Assembly: GCF_017115085.1 (NCBI RefSeq)
Contig: NZ_JABXKJ010000124.1
Coordinates: forward strand, 1 to 35,134
Length of the DNA stretch: 35,134 nt
From: Nostoc sp. NMS7
GTDB lineage: Bacteria; Cyanobacteriota; Cyanobacteriia; Cyanobacteriales; Nostocaceae
Reading direction: 5' to 3'
Position 1 is the first letter of the stretch. Each line of letters starts with the position of its first letter. Under the pieces are notes generated by a model. That model worked only from the letters and a program-made list of their open reading frames with translations. It did no database searches and was not told the origin of the DNA. Below are positions 35,007 to 35,134 of this stretch, piece by piece. Both the position numbers and the translations under genes were made by a program.

Positions 35007-35134
35007 AGACAGGACACAGATGGTCTATAAATAAACAATTGATGTTAGATGATTAGAAAAATTTACTATAAGTATCTTACAATACTGTAGCCAAATTACG
35101 AGGGTTAAACGGCTGTAGAAGCATTGTGAATACG
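35007..35134. other. Flank of the insertion sequence
   Basis: Holds the presumed displaced tail of the 81-aa gene (GACAGGACACAGATGG, then codons to TAA near 35030) and AT-rich DNA. No further gene is visible before the window ends. Confidence 0.4.

Noticed and set aside
1..35134. tRNA or rRNA genes
   Set aside because: No cloverleaf or rRNA-like sequence was recognised by eye.

Overview
The window looks like part of a plasmid (or plasmid-derived accessory DNA) from a filamentous, probably heterocyst-forming, cyanobacterium. Reasons: about twelve HIP1 octamers (GCGATCGC), a large 14-repeat WD40 STAND protein, a pentapeptide-repeat protein, a ParA/ParB pair, a primase-type plasmid Rep beside tandem 22-bp iterons, a relaxase remnant, a PIN/antitoxin pair, and many small repeats and decaying mobile elements. 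The genus cannot be fixed from the sequence alone.

Layout. 1-3.6 kb: a WD40-HNH fusion gene (minus), a gene remnant, a tyrosine recombinase (plus), an unknown membrane-anchored protein and a small inverted-repeat element. 3.6-10.7 kb: an accessory island without HIP1 sites. It holds a small membrane protein, a four-gene cassette (SNF2 helicase, 346-aa partner, 92-aa protein, HNH nuclease) bracketed by a 22-bp direct repeat, a decayed HTH gene, and a very AT-rich two-gene unit encoding an HEXXH putative metalloprotease and a 188-aa partner. 10.7-17.0 kb: an SF1 helicase, parB (with four embedded palindromes), parA, a PIN toxin/antitoxin pair, and an inverted, truncated paralogue of the same helicase. 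17.3-22.7 kb: a GT4 glycosyltransferase translationally coupled to an HTH/NB-ARC/WD40 protein, whose promoter overlaps repeated operator-like boxes, and a divergent small gene. 22.8-24.2 kb: a hairpin terminator, a MITE with an apparent 6-bp target duplication, a two-helix membrane protein and a pentapeptide-repeat membrane protein. 24.4-26.2 kb: a relaxase-toprim gene broken twice, fused at its 5' end to a headless HNH gene on the other strand. 26.2-32.4 kb: the replication block, with a 1166-aa PrimPol-like Rep, a 480-bp iteron-bearing origin candidate, and an HTH protein with its terminator. 32.2-35.1 kb: small plasmid genes, one truncated by a 1.87-kb insertion sequence whose transposase carries a nonsense mutation.

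How it fits together. Replication (Rep plus iterons), segregation (ParAB) and addiction (PIN pair) form the maintenance core. Self-mobilisation appears lost. The accessory cargo (WD40-HNH, SNF2 cassette, HEXXH pair, HTH-STAND-WD40 with GT4) has the look of defence or sensing systems. The best candidates for something undescribed are the repeat-bracketed SNF2/HNH cassette, the HEXXH pair, the WD40-HNH fusion and the palindrome cluster inside parB. All coordinates, translations and repeats were read by eye; family names come from motif recognition, not from a search.
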